The notes beneath the pieces were generated by a model. That model saw only the letters and a list, made by a program, of their open reading frames with translations, was not told where the DNA came from and ran no database searches. This document shows, in pieces, positions 34,801 through 47,403 of a stretch of 64,000 nt of DNA (positions within the stretch are counted from its first letter, which is position 1; each line of letters begins with the position of its first letter). This DNA is from Triglochin maritima (Eukaryota > Streptophyta > Magnoliopsida > Alismatales > Juncaginaceae). The position numbers were made by a program, and so were the translations under genes. Location of the stretch: contig OY821777.1 of the NCBI GenBank assembly GCA_963682175.1, positions 5,535,501-5,599,500 of the forward strand, written 5' to 3'.

Positions 34801-35089
34801 AAAACATAACAATACATCACTTTTTCAATGTAACACATAAAATATAAATAAAAGCAAAAAAAAGTGAATAACTATGTTTGGACTAGACCCAGATTTCTGA
34901 AAGACCAGATCCATTCCGGTCTAAACCGAACCGACTGCTCCAATTTTCTGATCCGGATCGATTTCCATACACCCCTAGTAGTAAGATCCTAACGAGGTTG
35001 GAGTCGATATTACATAACTAACTATATGTTAATCTCGAAATGGTTTGAAGTTCATATTTGTTTGTTCAGGAGATTTATAGTTTGAGCAT
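34801..35089. other. Spacer with a hAT-like end
   Basis: Bases 34885-34977 contain GGTCTAAACCGAACCG/GATCCGGATCG motifs followed by ACACCCCTAG, the typical edge of a small hAT element. The opposite end was not found. Confidence 0.35.
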
Positions 35090-36990
35090 AGTTGACATGG
35101 GACTCATGTCATGTTGTGCCACCACGGCACGACAATCAGACCCTTGGACCCAGCACGGCTTGCGGCACAAGACTATCATAGGTCGTGCAGTGTCGGCACG
35201 ACACGGTGGCCTGTGTCGGGCTGGGTCGGATCCGAGCAGGTTCCGGAGGCTAGATAAACCTAAAGAGTAATGGAAAAACTCTAAGGGTATTAGGAAAAAA
35301 TTACTCCTTAAACAGAATGGTTTAACTAATTCGTCTTCAATATTCATCGTCGTTAAAACACACATGTGTTTGCATTATGTCTGTAAGTCCATCTAATTCT
35401 TTAAGCATTCACTCATCTTAATTGACTTGTCGGACATGCTTTGCCTATTGTCAGTCAAGACACGTTTACATGCGCTAAATGCAGATTCCAACGCTATAGT
35501 TGACATCAAATGACATAATAAGTCTCGTGCCATCAAGGAGACCAGTGGAAATCTACCTGAGTTCTTTCTCCACTAATCTAAAACATCAAAACTTTAACTC
35601 AACACTAGTTAGGTATATTTCAATGTTTAAAAATTCAGTTAATTCATTTTCCACTAATTTTAATCTCTTTTTGAGTGAACAAATTACATCTGGAGTCGTC
35701 ATCATCTAGATCCATTGTAGGTGGTTGTGATGATAAACTAACAACATTTGAACACATTTGATTTACATTATGTAATTTTTTATATTTTTAAAAATATTTT
35801 TTAACAAAGACTTACAATTATCTACATATTTTTGAAAATTTTCATAATTCATATTTTTAGAATTTTCTTCCAAAAAACTTCTAAACCACTAATTTTAAAT
35901 CTATGACCCATAATAAAAACTCAACAAAAACTAAATGGATGAGGATTCCCATATTTATTAAACTTAGTCTACATTACATTTAAAATTTCAAGCAAACTAT
36001 TAATTGACCTAAATTTTGCGAATACTCTAGTAATTGGAAGTAATTCATAGAGAAATATGTTAGATGTGTGGTAATATTGTTCCTAATCTATTAGTAAAAG
36101 TGAAAAAAGATTTTAAAAAATCTAACATAATTTTACAATCATCTCAATCTATAAGAGAATGTTCTCATTTTGTTTTTCATTATAAAATGTTACAATTACA
36201 AGATTATAAGGATAACAATATTTTAATATTTCATATGTATAATTTTAAACTTCATAGGTTTAAAAAGATTGTATACACAAAATTATCTAAATTATTGATA
36301 TCTAGATGTATTCATGCAACCTATAAAGGTAATTGCATTCCTAACATTTTCTAAGTAAGATTTAATTATGTTAAGTTTATCTTGTACTACCAACCATCTA
36401 CAGGTGGATGATAATAATTTATAAGTATTTTTATTGATGAACTGTTATTAGTAGCATTATCAAATGCAATTGCACAATTTTTATTTTCAATATTATTAGT
36501 TACCATGAGATTTTTAATATAATCAAATATAACATTGGTAGTGTGTGGATGAAAAATAAGTAAAAAAGAAAGATTTTTTTATTATTTAAATATCATAAAT
36601 CATCTAGATAATGAACAATTTCGCAACAATAAGGAAAATTATTTGAACCGATCCAAACATCACTAATTAATGCTACATTACTGTTCATTAATGAAAAATA
36701 TCTAATCATGCATTCTTTTTCTTTACCGAATTTATCAATTATGATATTTTTAAGTGTTTTCTACAAAATATTTTAAATTGCGGACTATGGTAAAGAATTA
36801 CATCTCTAAGGGTTTTAGATTTAGATGTGTTAAATGATAGTTCATCTCTAAAAGTCATCACATGATTTATAAATAGCAGTTGCCTTACCCTCACTAGTTT
36901 GCCATTCATCAAAATCATCTCATACTTTGCTAGTTTTTTCCTAGTAATTTTACCATCAGGCATATGTGGATTAAGAGAAAAGAGTTATTA
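35090..36990 (-). pseudogene. Degenerate hAT transposase
   Basis: Read on the minus strand and allowing many frameshifts and stops, conserved hAT blocks appear in order. NVALISDVWIGSNNFPY (about 36680-36620) is the RNase H-like start. NNIENKNCAIAFDNATNN follows (about 36510-36450). The C-terminal dimerisation block reads VSLMARDLL and later SAFSACKRVLTDNRQSMS (about 35550-35430, split over frames). The GC-rich GTGTCGGCACGACACG cluster at 35095-35255 may be the element's subterminal repeat. Coding is destroyed throughout. Boundaries are approximate. Confidence 0.65.
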
Positions 36991-38961
36991 TTATCTTTAA
37001 ATGGAGATGTTAAAGTCATGAAAATTAGTAAATATGCAAACAAAAAATGAATTTTTTCCACAAATGAGAAAGTCTTGATGGTGATTGGTGAACTAAAATT
37101 AACTACTAAAAAGATTAGAAAAACCTGAAAATGAAGAGTGGAGGAGTGTGAAATCGGATGGTCAGTGATTTACTTGTAGCTTTAGGTTTCACGTTTTAGC
37201 TTAAACTTTACTCATTTTCAACAAAATCAGAACAAATAAAGAAATAGCATAGAAAAGTTGGAGTGATTTAGAAGAAGAATCGAAGGAATTTGGTGTAATG
37301 AAAATGAGAGGACCGAGAGTTTATACAGAATGAGGTCTAGACCTTATGTCACAACTACTATTATAACCGTTATGCCCTGGACCTTATGTCACAACTCACA
37401 ACACCTGCCTATAGAATGAGGTGTAGGGCATAACAAGAAGGAACTTTAGAATAGTATTGCCAATGTAACACCGAAAGATGTAAAATATTTGTTTAAAAGA
37501 ATATTAAAAATGTAAAAGGAGAAGTTGGTTGAACCCCCCAAGCTGCAAACATTTTGACTCTGATGACCTACATTAATTAAAAAAGGGTAACATATGAATG
37601 CAATTTGGAAGAACGCTTGTGTTTCAACTTTCAACAAGCCACACACTTATTTCTTCTAAAAATAACTATTGTAAATGTGGTGTTATTGTCAACACTCAAC
37701 ACACGTGTCGGACGTAGATTACTTCACTTATCGTGAGGAAAAAATTGAAAGGAAATACTCATACGAGAGGGCATAAAGTCTTAACTAAGTTTGTTGTTTT
37801 CATACTCATATGAGAGGGCACAAATGATTTCGATGTCATCTTATTTTCAAATGATTATTCGATGATCTCCTTGCAAAAGATTAAGTTACTTCTATGGAAT
37901 TCCTTATGTGGTTAATTAGGAATATTTTTGGGGACAATAAGGAAAGTAACGGTAATGGTATATGTTTATACATTTACCATTAATATTTAATCCAAGTGAA
38001 GATTTTGGATAACCCTTGGCATAAAGGTTTTGCTCAAAATAAGATTCCTAAAATTAGAGTTTGACCATATATTATAACCTTGGAGTGAGTTACAAAGTTG
38101 GTTGTGGTTTTAACTTGTAACCTCGAGCTTTCTTACGAATTCTAAATTTAGGAAGAAAAGAATTGAAGAAACCTTTACGAGAATTATTTATGTTTATACG
38201 TAGTCTCTCGAATTCTCCAAGTGGTCTAACATTCACAGAAATGAAAGATAATATGTTTCTCTTCTCTTCTCACATTCTCTTTTTTTGATTGATTTGTGAG
38301 CCTAATGTCCATAAACTAATAAGGATATCTACAATCCATGTTTTAAGTTTAAATCCCTCAAAAAATGTTTTTACTCTTTGGAAATAATAATGATTGATGT
38401 TGATCGATACAATTCTAACGTCCTCGAGCACCATGAGATATATAATGAATTTGCATTTAAAACGTGCAACACAATTATAATTTCGGTTGGAAAAGGAGTA
38501 GAGGACAACCATAAAACCCATCACCTTTTCTGGTTGGGGATCTGCCTTCGAAGGCATAAATTCCAATTACAAAATACAAAGACAAGTGAAACACGTCTTC
38601 AACCAAAAATTCAACAAAAAGAAGAAAAACGAGAACCGAAAATTATTTGTTATTTATGAAATTGTATTGTAGTGTTTTGCATATGTACACACCATTCTAA
38701 TTGTCTAGCAAGATGTTATAAATTTAACATGAACTAGACTCCGAAGATATAGAACGTATCAGACATTGAAAGTGAACGCATTCATGCAACATAATTGTCA
38801 TCATTCCTAGAAAACAAAACGCATCTTAGACTTAACTTAAAAGACTTGAAGTGCATTAGAAGACGATTCATGTAACATGTTTATCTATTTAAATGAAAAA
38901 TGTTAATTTTTTGTCTCACAGGTGACAGGTGTTTAACTGTGTCTGAAAGTTTTTTTAATTG
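36991..38961. other. Intergenic, nothing recognised
   Basis: AT-rich. A phrase AGACCTTATGTCACAACT is repeated near 37330 and 37380, and ACTCATACGAGAGGGCA/ACTCATATGAGAGGGCA near 37757 and 37803. No gene. Confidence 0.5.
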
Positions 38962-39388
38962 AGTTAATTGCAGTTTACCATCCTAACATTTCAGTTTATA
39001 ATCATAACTTTGCAAATGTAGCAGTTTGTTTGTTATCCTTTCACTTGTAATTAACACTTTGCCAATCTCTTTTAGTTTTGACCAAAATATCATCAACTTG
39101 AAAAATCCAAAGTTGCCTCTAGTTTTTTGGAAAATCATTTTAAAAAATTAATGATAATATTAAACAAGATAGTCTACAGACTATGAATGTTATTTTTGAT
39201 GTTTTTATAAAAAATGTGGTAATTTTGGATTTTTAGGTTCACAGTTTGATTATCTTTTGAAGTCAAAATTAACATATAAGAGTAAATTGTTAACGAGTGA
39301 AAGGATAAGGGACAAATTGCTTCGTTCTAAAAGCCTCGTGGTACAAAATGACAATGATCGAAAGATAAGAAGTCAAATTGCAATTAAC
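38962..39388. mobile_element. Foldback MITE (copy 1)
   Basis: Diverged inverted arms of roughly 120-140 bp: 38962-39090 starts GAGTTAATTGCAGTTTACC, and 39235-39388 ends with its inverse (AATTGCAATTAAC). The phrases TCCTTTCAC and AGTTTTGACC pair across the arms. There is no coding capacity. Confidence 0.7.
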
Positions 39389-39806
39389 ATAACATGCCAA
39401 AAAAAAAATGACGCCAGAAATATGGATCAATGGAGTCAGATACTAGGACAGAACATCACATGAAAGAAATCATTCTATTTTGTTTTTTATATTCTACTCT
39501 ATGACATTTATGGTAGCTATTAACTCTGAATTGAATGACTTAGAAATATGCATATTCTAAATATTATTTTCATACTTTTGTGTTCAAATCTAATTAATGT
39601 GTTGATTTGACCTCCTAATCTTTATACAAGTATACAACACCAACCCAAATATTTTCAACCACAGAAGAATAATAACATGTCGATGTGTGTTGGGAATTTT
39701 GTCCAACCGACCGCACTGCTCTGTCTACAATCTAGACATCAACAATTCAAAGCCATCTAGAAAAATAATTCGAATAATACAGGGGCATTTTGGGTATAAT
39801 CTCACT
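39389..39806. other. Upstream region of the small-protein gene
   Basis: AT-rich promoter-side DNA; nothing else recognised before the TATA box. Confidence 0.45.
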
Positions 39807-39813
39807 TATATAA
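39807..39813 (+). promoter_or_regulatory. TATA box
   Basis: TATATAA in CACTTATATAACCCCC, about 30 bp before the start of a plausible leader exon (near 39840) of the downstream small gene. Confidence 0.6.
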
Positions 39814-40027
39814 CCCCCTCGACTTGCAAACAATAGTTTGACTTAATTGCCTTCTTCAAACACCACTGCTGTTGCACCAAACCTTTCCCCAATTCAGGTT
39901 TGTTACTTCTCTTCCATTCTTCACTCCCATATATTTATTTGTTATTGCTACAATCTTAGTGCTTTTTTTTTTTTTTGTAATTTCAAAATGGTTGTTGTCC
40001 TAATTCAAGTTTTATTGTTTTCAAGCC

Positions 40028-40225
40028 ATGTTGAATAATTCTCTTGAGAGATTGGTGGGGAATTTGAAGTCAAAACTCCGAGGATTAAAGGCGAAAAAGG
40101 CGTACGATAAGGTCGTGAAGACGGATAGCATGAGGATGGAGATAAGGAGCAGAAGGGCCAAGAAAATCATTGTCAAAACGCTCAAAACCGCTGATTCGCC
40201 GAGACAAAGGAATTTTGCTCTATAG
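40028..40225 (+). CDS. Small basic protein (65 aa), plant-specific type
   Basis: ATG at 40028 opens a 65-codon frame that is Lys/Arg-rich: MLNNSLERLVGNLK, LKAKKAYDKVVKTDSMRMEI, RSRRAKKIIVKTLKTADSP, ending FAL. I recall similar short plant proteins sharing the YDKxxKSxSMRVEIRSRKA core, but not a function. The ATG follows a pyrimidine-rich TTTTATTGTTTTCAAG acceptor. An upstream leader exon (about 39840-39897, ending CAG|GTTTGT) with the TATA box at 39807 makes an intron-containing 5' UTR likely. No signal peptide or membrane segment. The predicted coding tail ends shortly before a (TA)n/(TG)n tract. Confidence 0.7.
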   Translation: MLNNSLERLVGNLKSKLRGLKAKKAYDKVVKTDSMRMEIRSRRAKKIIVKTLKTADSPRQRNFAL

Positions 40226-41523
40226 TAGTAACTATTTAGTTACTTATTTCATATATATATATATATATATGTGTGTGTGTTTAGCAAAGTTGTGTTTAAA
40301 GGTTAATACTTAATACCCAGCACCATGGACTCCTTGGGTGTTCTTATTAGATATGTAATTATTCAAAGTTAATACAAAAGTAATAGAAAATTATAGTTCT
40401 TGTGAATACAAACCAAAGCATGCGAAGCACATATGTAATCTACCCATGGAGACTTTTCTCTCTCTCTCTCTAAAAGTAATTGAAATGGAACGTTCCTAAT
40501 GCAATTTGTTATTTGGTACTTCTAAGATGTACTTCGGATATTTGATGCACAGACGGATAGACGACCACAGTGGATTTCTTTCTTAAGAACTTCAGGTTTT
40601 CAAATTGGTAAAACACATGGGAAGTCGCAATTACTTGATTTATTTTTTTGGGTTTGTTGGAACTAAATACTTTTGTGGATGTTATTTTCGATCCCTTTGC
40701 TAAGAAGATTGTCTAATAGAAACATGGATTGGAAATGGAAACCAAGTGAACCATTTGTGTTTCTGGTGGCAATCCCCAAATATATAGTTATATTCTAGAA
40801 ATGGTTAAGTTAATTATTTAAGTGCCTTTAGATTAGATGTCTTGTGTTTTCACTTCAAGTTCATGACATAACCAGCAGGTGAATTGATTGGAAACGGGTT
40901 ATTTTCTATATTTTTGTGAGCAGTAATATTCTTTTCCTCCATTCGTGTGAATTATGATGATCTTAAAGCATTTGGCATAATTCCCAACTTAGACCGATTC
41001 CCTCCGATAAGGGATTGAAGGCAAAGGAGAAAGAAACATGACAAAGAACAAATTAATTAATTGTCACATTCAAGTATTCAACCAACAACAATCTTTTCTT
41101 ATTTTTGTGTACAGTTAATTACCAGCTCCCATAAAATGACAAATTGAATTCAAAGAAGAGGATCACTGTGTCGATACCAAGATGTTGGCCGAAACTAAAC
41201 AAAACTAAGTACTTATGTGGTGGGTAGTTGATTCAATTTTTTTAGTGTCATCTTGAATATCGAACTATCATTTGCAACATAAAGAAAAACATCATGTGAT
41301 ATGTTTGATCTATAAAAATGCCCGACACTCCACATCCATTGGTGAGTTGGTGTAACAAGATATTGTTCCAACATTACTAGCTTCATGCCGACGTGATAAA
41401 CAGTTTTATAAACATCATATGGAGTTACAACTAACTCTACCGTTTAATTTTAGAATCGTTTGGAAGATTAATCTTCTTCAACATCTTAGGACATATGGTC
41501 GTCGTCGAATAAGTTAAAAAAAG
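40226..41523. other. Intergenic, microsatellite then nothing recognised
   Basis: (TA)n followed by (TG)n at about 40250-40281 and a (CT)n run near 40459-40472. No gene recognised. Confidence 0.5.
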
Positions 41524-41905
41524 GTTAATGGTAATTTGACTGTTGACCTTTAAAACATAGTAATTCGCCCCTTATTCTTTCACTTGTTGGCATTTTGGCT
41601 CCCCTACTAATTTTGACTTAAAACAATAACCAAACTGTTATCAACCTAAAAAACTAAAATTACCATAATTTTTAGAAAAATATTAAAAACAACCCCACAC
41701 ATAGTATCTTGTTTAATTTAACATTAAGTTTTTAATTTTTTGGATTGATTTTTTGGATTGAAGGCATTTCGGTTATTTTTTAGATCAAAACTAACAGAGG
41801 AATGCAAAATGCCAACAAGTAAAAAGATATGAGGGTAAATTACTACGTTTTAAAAGGTTAGGGATGCAAAGATAGAAAGGTCAAGAAGACAAAAATGCAA
41901 TTTAA
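41524..41905. mobile_element. Foldback MITE (copy 2)
   Basis: Inverted arms of about 120 bp. The left arm phrases TTTAAAACATAGTAATT and CACTTGTTGGCATTTTG pair with AATTACTACGTTTTAAAA and CAAAATGCCAACAAGTA in the right arm (about 41780-41905). It is the same general type as copy 1 but diverged. Confidence 0.75.
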
Positions 41906-42738
41906 AAATGTGACAAGAATTTGGACGGAGAGACCTCTTGTTGCTTCCACTAAGTGTGATTAGTTCGAAATAAATGGAGGAAAAGTTATAATTATAGTTC
42001 TCAATACTTTGATTTTATTGATTGTTACAAACATGTAATTTATGACAAAGTGAATAAAAACAATAATTTATTTTTCAAACATTGCTAAAAAGAAACAATC
42101 TCAAAGTAAAATACGAGAAACTAAACTCTTTTTGTTTATGTTGGAAATATAAGGAAACTTATTCTGGTACAAATTTTGGGAGTCGTGAAACTCACGAAAC
42201 TTCAATTTCATGTCTAATTCCCTGGAAACATTTTCTTCGAAAAGTCATCTTAAAAGTCTAATTCCCTGACTTCCTTAATATTTTCCTACAAGCACATCAG
42301 ATCTTATTACACTGAATTTGCTCGAACATAAGGTATGATTGGTTTGCAAGAATTCAACGTTGAATTAGCACAACTGACGACTTCTACAATTATTTTCTGG
42401 TGATTGATTTGCAGAAAAAATTTAAAATAATTATTGTGAGTTTAAACTTTTATAAAATTACATTGTCATTTGCAAATAACTCTTTTCACTTCCCCTCTAA
42501 ATTTTAAGAAAATCATAAAATCGAGTTTCAAAATTTCCACAAATCTGAACTTAAGACTTGATTTTAGCCCACTTCACACAGGCCCTATGAGCCAACCAGC
42601 CATGTTGGTGTTGGTAGGAGAGCAAAGATAAGCTTCTTTTTTCCTCTCTTCCTCTACCCTTTCGTCGCTCCTCTTCGCGTCTCTCCGGCGAGAACGAGGA
42701 GGAGTCTCACAAACTAGGGTTTCGGATCCTTCACTCCA
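41906..42738. other. Upstream region of the CPP1-like gene
   Basis: AT-rich then CT-rich near 42640-42738, consistent with a promoter and 5' leader. No other feature. Confidence 0.5.
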
Positions 42739-45631
42739 ATGGCTTCCCTCTTCCTCTCCAACGCCCCTGCGCGTTTCTCCCTCCTTCTCCGCACCAACCC
42801 GTAACCTTTCCTTCCTTTTCCCCTTTTTTTCCTTCCAAAAATAAAATAAAATAAAAATCATTTTTTTTAGAAATTTTGTCGTATTTTTGGCAGGAAGGAC
42901 TCGAGGGGGACCGCGAGGCTTGCCGGGTTTAGGGTCCCGAGGTGCGCGGCGGACGTCTCGTTGGGCGGTGGCGGAACTTATAACTACGGTTCGTTGCCGG
43001 GCTTCTTCGTTTTTGTGCCTTTTGTGGTCTTTGGATTGCGTGTTTGGTGGGATTGTTGTTGGAATTGCTTGCCTGGTTTGGTTTGGTTATTCCTCATTAG
43101 ATTGTGGTAATGGAAGACGTTGTTCTGATATTATCAAGTGAGTGTGGTTAACTTTTAGGAGTGTTATTAGAAAGGTTGTGTTTCTGTTTAGATGTGTGGA
43201 ATAGCTCAATTGGACTAGTGGTGGTCCATCAACTCTTGTGTTTGTTGCAAGGTTGAATTGGAATATTTATTACAGTTGCTTGCGTATAATTGAAGTCCTA
43301 GGCAGAAAGTTTAAATGTGATATAGTGGCTTATCAGGAGGGAAGTAGGGAACTCATGTCAGTGGTAGCTTGGCCTTCGTCTTAGTTACTGTGGGTCGTCC
43401 ACACATTCTGTAAATGTTTTAAGAGACTTTAGTTTAGATGTAATTTTGAGTTATCGACACGCAACACACATATATGTACTACATAGCTACAGAACCCCCG
43501 AACTGGTTTTCATAATTCATGTTAATTCTGAAGCCTTGAAGAAACCTAAGTGATTTCCGGCTACATACACTTTTTTAGTGATTTACGATGCTCCTTGGTT
43601 GCTTTATTCATCTATGCATAGTAGGAACTTATGCATGTTTGTCGATTCTTGATTCTTCCAAAGATTATCATAATTTCCGCATAGGAACTTATGTATTCAT
43701 TGATCTTCAGAACATGTTCTAAAATTTCCTCGAGTAAATGTATGGGACCCTTACAAGCGCCTTGGAGTAACCCCTGATGCTTCTGAAGAAGAAATAAGGA
43801 GTGCAAGAAATTTTCTTCTAGAACAATATGTTGGTCACGAGAGAAGTGTGGAGTCCATAGAAGCTGCCTATGAGAAAATCATAATGGCCAGTTTCAGAAA
43901 AAGAAGGAAAGAAAAAATCAACTTGAAAAGCAAGTTGAGGAAGCAAGTAGAGGAATCTCCGTCATGGGTGAAAAGATTACTTGATTGTGTAGAACTTCCT
44001 CCAGCTGATGTTGTTCTTAGAAGATTATTCCTCTTTGCTTTCATGGGAGGTTGGAGCTTTATGACTTCTGCAGAAGCTGGACCTGCATTCCAAGTATGAT
44101 TATTATTATTTTTATCCTTCATCACTTTTAATGATTGTATTTTTCTTTCATTTTTAGTGTACTCTTGTATATTCTGCCCTATGTAAGTATAAGAAAATTC
44201 CATTCGTTGTTCAAAGTTTGCATAATTTACTGGAGCTCGCAAGATAGGGTTGCAGTACGTTTTATTTTATATTTCTCGGTTTTGCTTGTTTTCCATATCC
44301 TAGCTCGCACTTGGTAAATTTTCAACATTTAACCGAGATCCTCATAATTAATCATTCAGGGGCATGACCTGATCGGTGATTCATCTAGATGACTAATGTC
44401 AACAGTAAAGAGTCTAAACAAATTGGGTTCTTGAAAATTGCACATATTCACAAGTCACAAAGCGAGCAGAATTATCTACGCATGTTTTCTCGTCACTTAG
44501 GGCTACTAGGGTAGGGAAAGGAGGTGTTTGTCTTTGAACTTGTTGTAGCTGTCCATTTAATTAGGCTGTTAACCATCAGAAAAAAAACACTTCATTGTAC
44601 GAGCGCCCTATCAAGCAAAAGTGACTTGCACCATCAAAAATACTAGATGCCATGCCTCAGTTCTCTCCGTATTGCCATGATCAAGTCTTAGATAGTCAAT
44701 ATCTTCTGTTGGTGTTGTTAGGGTTAAGTCATCATGTGTTATTGTGTTGGACTTGTGCAACTATACCATTAAGATGCAAAGTGCCTCCAAATTTTCATTA
44801 AATCCAGAGCACTCATGATTGCTGTTGCCAAGTAACGGTGGTTTATTTAATTGAGTGCTGACTCTTTATCCTTAACTTTCACTGTTTTTTTGATACTTTG
44901 TATGCATGTTAAAATATACTTCGTCACATTTGAAGGATGCTGATGCCATGGTGTGCATGTAATACCAAATGATCTTGTTCCTTGCCAACTGTATATGTAG
45001 TTTCCCAAAGAATGAAAATAAGATGTGGCTACAACCTTGTTTTGGGAAATGCACAAAGAACAAAAAATGTGTAGTTCCTTGGTTTCTCCCGTCATTACCT
45101 AAAATAATAGAAGTTTTTCTTTTGTTCTGAATTTAAACGGGCAAATCCTTAAGAATAAGATCATGAACATGGTTACACTACAATGTGCTTTAATAACTGC
45201 CTCACTGGGAATTATAAATTTTATTTCAGGAGGTTTTTTCTGAAATCAAAGAGGTGCTAGTGTTATTTGCTCCATTATAGTAACATACAATGGTCTGATA
45301 CTATAGGTGCTCACACATTTGTTATTGATATGTAGGTGGCACTTTCTTTGGGATCTTGCATCTATTTCCTCAATGATAAGATCAAAGATGTCAAACGTGC
45401 ATCAATATTGGGGTAAGCGACGGACTAAGAAGTTATTTACCTTATAATCTTCTGCATTAGTAATGGTGTGATTGTTTCAGATTTGGAGCTCTTGTTCTTG
45501 GCTGGCTATGCGGCTCCATAGTGGTCCCGTTGATTCCGTCGTTTCTACTAAGCCCTACATGGACGTTGGAGCTGCTGACTTCTATGTTTTGCTATCTCTT
45601 CTTATTTCTTGCTTGCACTTTTCTCAAGTAG
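42739..45631 (+). CDS. Plastid CPP1/DUF3353-type J-like membrane protein
   Basis: Five exons join in frame: 42739-42800, 42894-42988, 43711-44093, 45336-45412 and 45481-45631, giving 255 aa. The N-terminus is Ser/Arg-rich without acids, as in plastid transit peptides. [19 protein letters not shown] opens a J-like helical region ([18 protein letters not shown]) that lacks the HPD tripeptide, so it should not stimulate Hsp70 as a true DnaJ would. Four hydrophobic segments follow, around [40 protein letters not shown] and [18 protein letters not shown]. This matches the Arabidopsis family containing CPP1, a thylakoid/envelope holdase for protochlorophyllide oxidoreductase. The WDPYKRLG and LELLTS...FLK phrases fit the At3g51140/At2g20920 branch best. 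The gene converges on TFIIF-alpha. Confidence 0.92.
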
Positions 45632-47403
45632 AGCCTTTTGTGAACCTAATGCTATGTATCACGATTTTTTTTGTTATTAACATGAAAGTTCTCTTAGGCC
45701 ACTGCTTTGATTTCTCATCCACATTCCAAAATTGTTGGAGCTGGACCAATGAGCTTGTGGTAGTTTTTTCCCCGGATGGTATTCTTCCGTGTAAGAATTT
45801 TGAATATGGGATTTGCAACAGTCACTCCCCAGGTTATGATGTATTGGACGTTTTGATCGACTGTAAACAATGAAAACATAGTGTTTGTTTGTAGACTTAT
45901 AATGTTGGGACAAACCTGGTCACTTGATTATCAAACGATGGATTTCCATGCTGACAGAGGCAGTCAGGTTACGGAAATATTTCATCTAGCTATATCGAGA
46001 ACCACACGGACTCATACATTCAGAAAGGAACCATGACACTAGTACGCCTTGGGTAGATGATTTTGATAGAAGGCAAATGCAAAAGTTTTAACTTGATTTC
46101 CGTCTCACTTTTACACAATTTCATCTGATTCTATTTTTTTCCTAAGGAAATTTCTTCCGATTCTTAGATCTGAAAAGACTGCAAATACATGATAGTCGTA
46201 TTTGTGTATGTTCATGAGTTCACAAGCGATAAGAATAGGGTCTCGACATAATTCCACCCTGCATGCTGCGCATTCTGCAACTCCTGCTAGTAAATGAGAA
46301 AATGAGTTAAAACGAGTAGTAAAACGAGTTAAAACATGAGAAAATGTAATTAAACTCTTCAAGAAAAACAAGGTATGCGGCAATGAAGCCGAAGAAGGAA
46401 CAAGTGCACGCGACATTACCAAGAAGTTGCGTGCTTAATCATAAACTAGTCCTATAAAACATAGAGCAGAGATTTCATTATCATGAATGTAATTAGGTGA
46501 ACCATGGCCATTATGTTCCATTCTGCTTGGAAATCAGATTACTCTTCCAATTGATGTCACCTCTATTTTTGTCACATATTAACTGATTTTTGAGAATTTC
46601 TCTGGATCAAGTTGATGGATGGTACCATCATTTTATTCTTGAAATATCGAATCTGAATTTTTCTAGCACTTTGGAGACAACATTTTTTTTTCCTTTTTAG
46701 TTTCAGAGAAGACTGCTTAAAACCCAAAAGCAAGCAAAATGGGTTTATTTCCATCTGACGTTGTTGAACAATCAACATCAGAAATGTAATACACAATTGC
46801 ATACTGAATTAAATACCTATATAATAGGTTTCTTCTGTTCTAGATTAGAGCTTCAAAAGTAGAAAAATAAAGGCTAATATATTTTCTAAGGATCATTTGT
46901 AATCTAAGGTAGTGGATTAAACCCATTATCTCGAAAGACACTAGCATGGTCAAATAAGAACATGTTTTCATTTTATAAATTAAAATTATTCATGTTCTCT
47001 TTATTTCTAGCAATACAGAGACATTGGCAATTTCCTATAAATAAGGTTCTCTTCTCAAATGCTGGCTGGTCTAACCTACCTCATTGTTTATGTATATGAC
47101 ATGTAATCTTATCGATCCAACCGTCAAATGCCGTTTACCCAAAATTATATAATGTGTTAAATCCTCAGAAGATGACGAACTTGAAATCATTCTCTTTTTG
47201 CTTATTGGTTTAAAAAGGTAGAACTACAGGAGGCCACTACGGGTGAAACACTGATACTGTTATATTATGACATAACAATAGTCCCCATAGACATAGAAAT
47301 AATCAATATGCCAATGGGAAAATGACAAATCAACTCATTAGATCAGTGTTGTACTATTGTTTAAGGAAACTGAAGCCAAAAAAGATTAAGGCTTACATAT
47401 TAA
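45632..47403. other. Region between two convergent 3' ends
   Basis: It should contain the 3' UTRs of the CPP1-like gene and of TFIIF-alpha. A GAGTTAAAACGAGTAGTAAAACGAGTTAAAAC repeat-like patch lies at about 46300-46345. No gene recognised. Confidence 0.5.

Noticed and set aside
45472..45873. 133-aa plus-strand frame
   Set aside because: Shadow frame over the last CPP1-like exon; the true frame is set by the upstream splice and ends at 45631.
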